8,349 bases of DNA from an uncultured Collinsella sp. GTDB taxonomy: Bacteria > Actinomycetota > Coriobacteriia > Coriobacteriales > Coriobacteriaceae. The notes under the pieces are model-generated. The model saw only the letters and a list, made by a program, of their open reading frames with translations, did no database searches and was not told where the DNA came from. A program made the translations under genes and the position numbers. Positions 7,262 to 8,349 of this stretch are shown in pieces; the stretch's first letter is position 1, and every line of letters starts with the position of its first letter. The stretch lies in assembly GCA_900752345.1 (NCBI GenBank), contig CAADVA010000220.1, forward strand, positions 1 through 8,349, read 5' to 3'.

Positions 7262-7311
7262 AGACGTTCTCTTCTTGAATGACTAATCGTTAAAGAACAC
7301 TCAGCGACTAC
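7262..7311. repeat. Diverged third copy of the palindromic repeat
   Basis: Positions 7278-7298 match 8008-8028 at 20 of 21 bases (core AATGACT, then TCGTTAAAGAAC). The copy also keeps ACGTTCT (7264-7270) on the left and CAGCGACTA (7302-7310) on the right, at positions like those in the complete palindrome at 7987-8042. It is not preceded by the terminator hairpin. A related mini-hairpin with the same AGTCGT/ACGACT words lies at 7223-7239. Confidence 0.6.
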
Positions 7312-7314
7312 TCC

Positions 7315-7341
7315 AATTCGCGACACACTGTGTCGCGAATT
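7315..7341. promoter_or_regulatory. 27-base palindrome, 13-base perfect arms around one central base
   Basis: AATTCGCGACACA (7315-7327) and its exact reverse complement (7329-7341) flank a single C at 7328. With a one-base centre it cannot form a comfortable RNA hairpin without losing central pairs, so a dimeric protein site or a recombination site fits better. No T-run follows. The gene it might control is not clear; the nearest is the ribbon-helix-helix gene, 270 bases downstream. Confidence 0.6.
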
Positions 7342-7344
7342 AAG

Positions 7345-7367
7345 CTGGTCTCACCACCGAAGACCAG
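7345..7367. other. Small hairpin next to the palindrome
   Basis: CTGGTCT (7345-7351) pairs with AGACCAG (7361-7367) around a nine-base loop. No T-run follows, so it is unlikely to be a terminator. It begins four bases after the 27-base palindrome. Confidence 0.45.
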
Positions 7368-7506
7368 TGAAAGCTCCTGGCCAGAATCTCGATAGCTTGT
7401 TAAAGTGCCCCCCTGCAAGTTCAATGAGCGCTCATGTTCCAAACTGAAAAATGAAGAAATATCGAAGCCATCGACGCTCATTTCCTATCGGAAAAACTAG
7501 TCAACA

Positions 7507-7566
7507 CAAGCTAATTAGCTTGATAAACTGCTTGTATTTTTGTCTACAAAACTGTATACAAAAATA
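7507..7566 (+). promoter_or_regulatory. Promoter and operator region of the ribbon-helix-helix gene
   Basis: TTGTAT (7532-7537) and TATACA (7555-7560) with a 17-base spacer form a plausible promoter, about 50 bases before the ATG. It is overlaid by repeated half-sites: TTGTA at 7532-7536, TACAA at 7545-7549 and TACAA at 7557-7561. TATTTTTGT (7535-7543) is complementary to ACAAAAATA (7558-7566), TGTATACA (7553-7560) is palindromic, and CAAGCTAATTAGCTTG (7507-7522) is a perfect 16-base palindrome just upstream. Antitoxins of the ribbon-helix-helix type usually repress their own promoter by binding such sites, so autoregulation is inferred. Confidence 0.5.
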
Positions 7567-7614
7567 GATTCCGAGAACCAGCGCTCGACATTATGCCAAT
7601 CGATAGGAGGCGCT

Positions 7615-7881
7615 ATGGACGCTAAGCAGCTCGAAAAGATGATGGGGTTTGCCCCCGGAGAGTTGGAGAAAGCCGCGGAGGCATACGAAAAAGATGAGTG
7701 GCCGAAGGGTCGCACCATCAAGCTGGGAAGGCCGTCGATCTCCGATGAGCCAAGCGTTGTTTTATCGGCACGTGTGGGTGAGTCTGTTCTTGATGCGTTT
7801 GACGCAAAAGCAAAGCGCCATGGGCAAACACGCACGGAGCGACTCAGAGAGCTCATCACGCTCGATGCAATGATTGCCTAG
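7615..7881 (+). CDS. Ribbon-helix-helix (CopG-like) protein, orphan antitoxin candidate
   Basis: 88 residues; TAGGAGG at 7604-7610 lies four bases before the ATG at 7615, a much better start than the TTG-type codon 25 codons upstream, which would also run through the promoter. The N-terminal half is charged and helical (MDAKQLEKMMGFAPGELEK, then AYEKDEWPKGRTIKLGRPS), a layout seen in actinobacterial antitoxins in which a short linker with WPKG and GRP precedes the fold. Residues about 46-83 fit the fold: strand SVVLSARVGES, helix VLDAFDAKAKRHG, turn QTRTE, helix RLRELITLDAM. The strand pairs with that of a second subunit to read the DNA major groove. A toxin gene is expected beside such an antitoxin, but none is seen on either side. 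It may be a solitary regulator or the survivor of a broken pair. Transcription probably ends at the hairpin 27 bases downstream. Confidence 0.8.
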   Translation: MDAKQLEKMMGFAPGELEKAAEAYEKDEWPKGRTIKLGRPSISDEPSVVLSARVGESVLDAFDAKAKRHGQTRTERLRELITLDAMIA

Positions 7882-7907
7882 ACTCCACTCCCCCGCCGAC
7901 CCAAACA

Positions 7908-7968
7908 TGTACGCCAGCATCCAAAGTCGACATTTTTCGACATCTTTGGATGTTGGCGTACAGTTTTT
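7908..7968 (+). terminator. Intrinsic terminator after the ribbon-helix-helix gene
   Basis: A 19-base stem (7908-7926 with 7944-7962) has one G-T pair (7917/7953) and is followed by five T residues (7964-7968). Compared with the copy at 6808, the pair A6813-T6857 has become G7913-C7957, so pairing is kept. Confidence 0.82.
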
Positions 7969-7986
7969 GTATGGGTTCGGCACGGG

Positions 7987-8042
7987 TAGTCGTTGGGAAC
8001 GTTCTTAAATGACTAGTCGTTAAAGAACGTCACCAACGACTA
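7987..8042. repeat. 56-base imperfect palindrome abutting the dihydrouridine synthase stop codon
   Basis: Outer arms TAGTCGTTGG (7987-7996) and CCAACGACTA (8033-8042) are perfect. After two unpaired bases on each side, inner arms 7999-8014 and 8015-8030 pair at 14 of 16 positions, with no central spacer (ACGTTCTT...AAGAACGT at the outer end, GACT/AGTC at the centre). It ends one base before the minus-strand stop codon. No T-run follows on either strand, so it is not a classic terminator. Confidence 0.75.
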
Positions 8043-8043
8043 A

Positions 8044-8349
8044 CTAGCCGTGGAAGCGGGCTATGGGTGCAAGTGGCTGCTCGCGAAAGACGCGCTCGAC
8101 GGCGGCGCGGTATTCGTCAACCTTTTTAGTCTTACGTACGAGCTTGTGAACGGTAGCGGGGTCGGCGAAAGCGCACTTGGCGTAGAACCACCACTCCTTC
8201 ATACGAAAGACCGCGTTGCCGCCGATCTCTTCTGCATAGGCCGCAAACAGCGTGTCGTGGAAGCGCTGCAGTTCGGCTGCCGTGGGAGGGGGACCGCCGT
8301 TTACCATGCGAGCCAAAGCAGGGGTTGCGCGCCAGCGCCGCCCCAGCGC
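8044..8349 (-). CDS. tRNA-dihydrouridine synthase, C-terminal part (5' end outside window)
   Basis: The frame is open to the window edge and gives 101 residues before the stop at 8044-8046. The visible protein starts ALGRRWRATPALARMVNGG, which fits the end of the flavin barrel in Dus enzymes (G-R-x-n-P-x-L-A-R). A helical tail follows: AELQRFHDTLFAAYAEEIGG, then FRMKEWWFYAKCAF, a match to the Dus C-terminal pattern R-x-K-x-W-x-x-Y, then VHKLVRKTKKVDEYRAAVERVF. Dus proteins use FMN and NADPH to reduce uridines in tRNA to dihydrouridine. The TTG at 8316 and ATG at 8307 are internal codons, not likely starts. The FMN-binding site and catalytic cysteine would lie in the missing part, so subtype (A, B or C) cannot be told. 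It is convergent with the ribbon-helix-helix gene. Confidence 0.8.
   Translation of the reverse strand, partial: ALGRRWRATPALARMVNGGPPPTAAELQRFHDTLFAAYAEEIGGNAVFRMKEWWFYAKCAFADPATVHKLVRKTKKVDEYRAAVERVFREQPLAPIARFHG

Larger units (their letters stand above)
6761..7614. other. 854-base gene-poor, AT-richer stretch rich in inverted repeats
   Basis: No convincing protein-coding gene lies here. From left to right it holds a hairpin terminator after the glutaredoxin gene, the remains of a palindromic repeat, a fold-back unit with long inverted arms (6974-7216) containing a terminator-like hairpin, a small hairpin (7223-7228 with 7234-7239), a diverged copy of the palindromic repeat (7262-7311), a 27-base palindrome (7315-7341), a small hairpin (7345-7367), and a 12-base palindrome ATGAGCGCTCAT (7424-7435). 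It ends with the promoter/operator region of the ribbon-helix-helix gene. Base composition is visibly lower in GC than the flanking genes, which suggests acquired or non-coding DNA. Confidence 0.7.
7906..8042. repeat. Composite repeat, copy 2 (hairpin plus full palindrome)
   Basis: The better-preserved copy of the unit first seen at 6806. The hairpin part lies exactly 1100 bases from its partner; the palindrome part is offset by 1110 because the spacer between them is ten bases longer here. It fills nearly all the gap between the convergent ribbon-helix-helix and dihydrouridine synthase genes. Confidence 0.8.

Noticed and set aside
7451..7567. 38-codon frame MKKYRSHRRSFPIGKTSQHK... before the ribbon-helix-helix gene
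   Set aside because: No ribosome site, no recognisable features, and it runs through the promoter/operator region.
6761..7614. CRISPR array or tRNA/rRNA gene in the gene-poor stretch
   Set aside because: Repeats are few, unevenly spaced and palindromic, with no regular spacers; no cloverleaf or rRNA sequence was recognised.
7515..7859. 114-codon minus-strand frame considered as a partner toxin
   Set aside because: It is antisense to the ribbon-helix-helix gene over most of its length, is serine-rich and shows no toxin motif.
6808..7962. Two minus-strand frames sharing peptide KNCTPxSKDVxKCRLWML
   Set aside because: The shared peptide is only the translated hairpin repeat; both frames are short and lack ribosome sites.
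6806..8042. Complete insertion sequence bounded by the two composite repeats
   Set aside because: The repeats are direct, not inverted, and no transposase or integrase lies between them; described only as a flanked segment.

Overview
The window reads as chromosome of a high-GC Gram-positive gut bacterium. Coding regions are GC-rich, with strong AGGAG-type ribosome sites and codons ending in C or G. The gene content (a large two-solute-binding-domain hybrid kinase, a NimA-like flavin protein, a MalY/PatB lyase, TrmO, an XRE-zinc ribbon-TipAS regulator) fits Actinomycetota, class Coriobacteriia, most likely Collinsella or a relative. That placement is inference from style and content; no marker gene was compared.

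Left part (1-6760), ordinary and gene-dense. A membrane-bound hybrid histidine kinase (3-2813, +) is followed 42 bases later by a small FMN-binding split-barrel protein (2856-3335, +). A long hairpin at 3378-3419 separates it from a convergent PLP-dependent MalY/PatB-type C-S lyase/aminotransferase (3430-4644, -). Upstream of that on the minus strand is trmO (4757-5503, -), a tRNA t6A37 methyltransferase. A 132-base divergent promoter region with a small inverted repeat separates trmO from an XRE regulator fused to a zinc ribbon and a TipAS-like ligand-binding domain (5636-6463, +). A glutaredoxin (6515-6760, +) follows, possibly in the same operon.

Middle part (6761-7614), gene-poor, AT-richer and full of DNA/RNA symmetry. 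It starts with a hairpin terminator after the glutaredoxin gene. It then holds a 243-base unit (6974-7216) bounded by 36/37-base inverted repeats, an internal terminator-like hairpin, a palindromic repeat, a 27-base near-perfect palindrome, and a promoter overlapped by repeated TTGTA/TACAA half-sites.

Right part (7615-8349). That promoter serves a small ribbon-helix-helix protein (7615-7881, +) resembling an antitoxin, with no toxin gene beside it. Next comes a second copy of the hairpin, exactly 1100 bases from the first, then a 56-base palindrome. The palindrome abuts the stop codon of a convergent gene (8044-8349, -), the C-terminal end of a tRNA-dihydrouridine synthase that runs off the window.

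The most interesting material is non-coding. A composite repeat (terminator hairpin plus palindrome) occurs twice, with a compensatory base-pair change between copies. A third, diverged copy carries the palindrome only. A separate fold-back unit has the shape of a MITE or a long structured RNA. No transposase, integrase, CRISPR array, rRNA or tRNA gene was seen.
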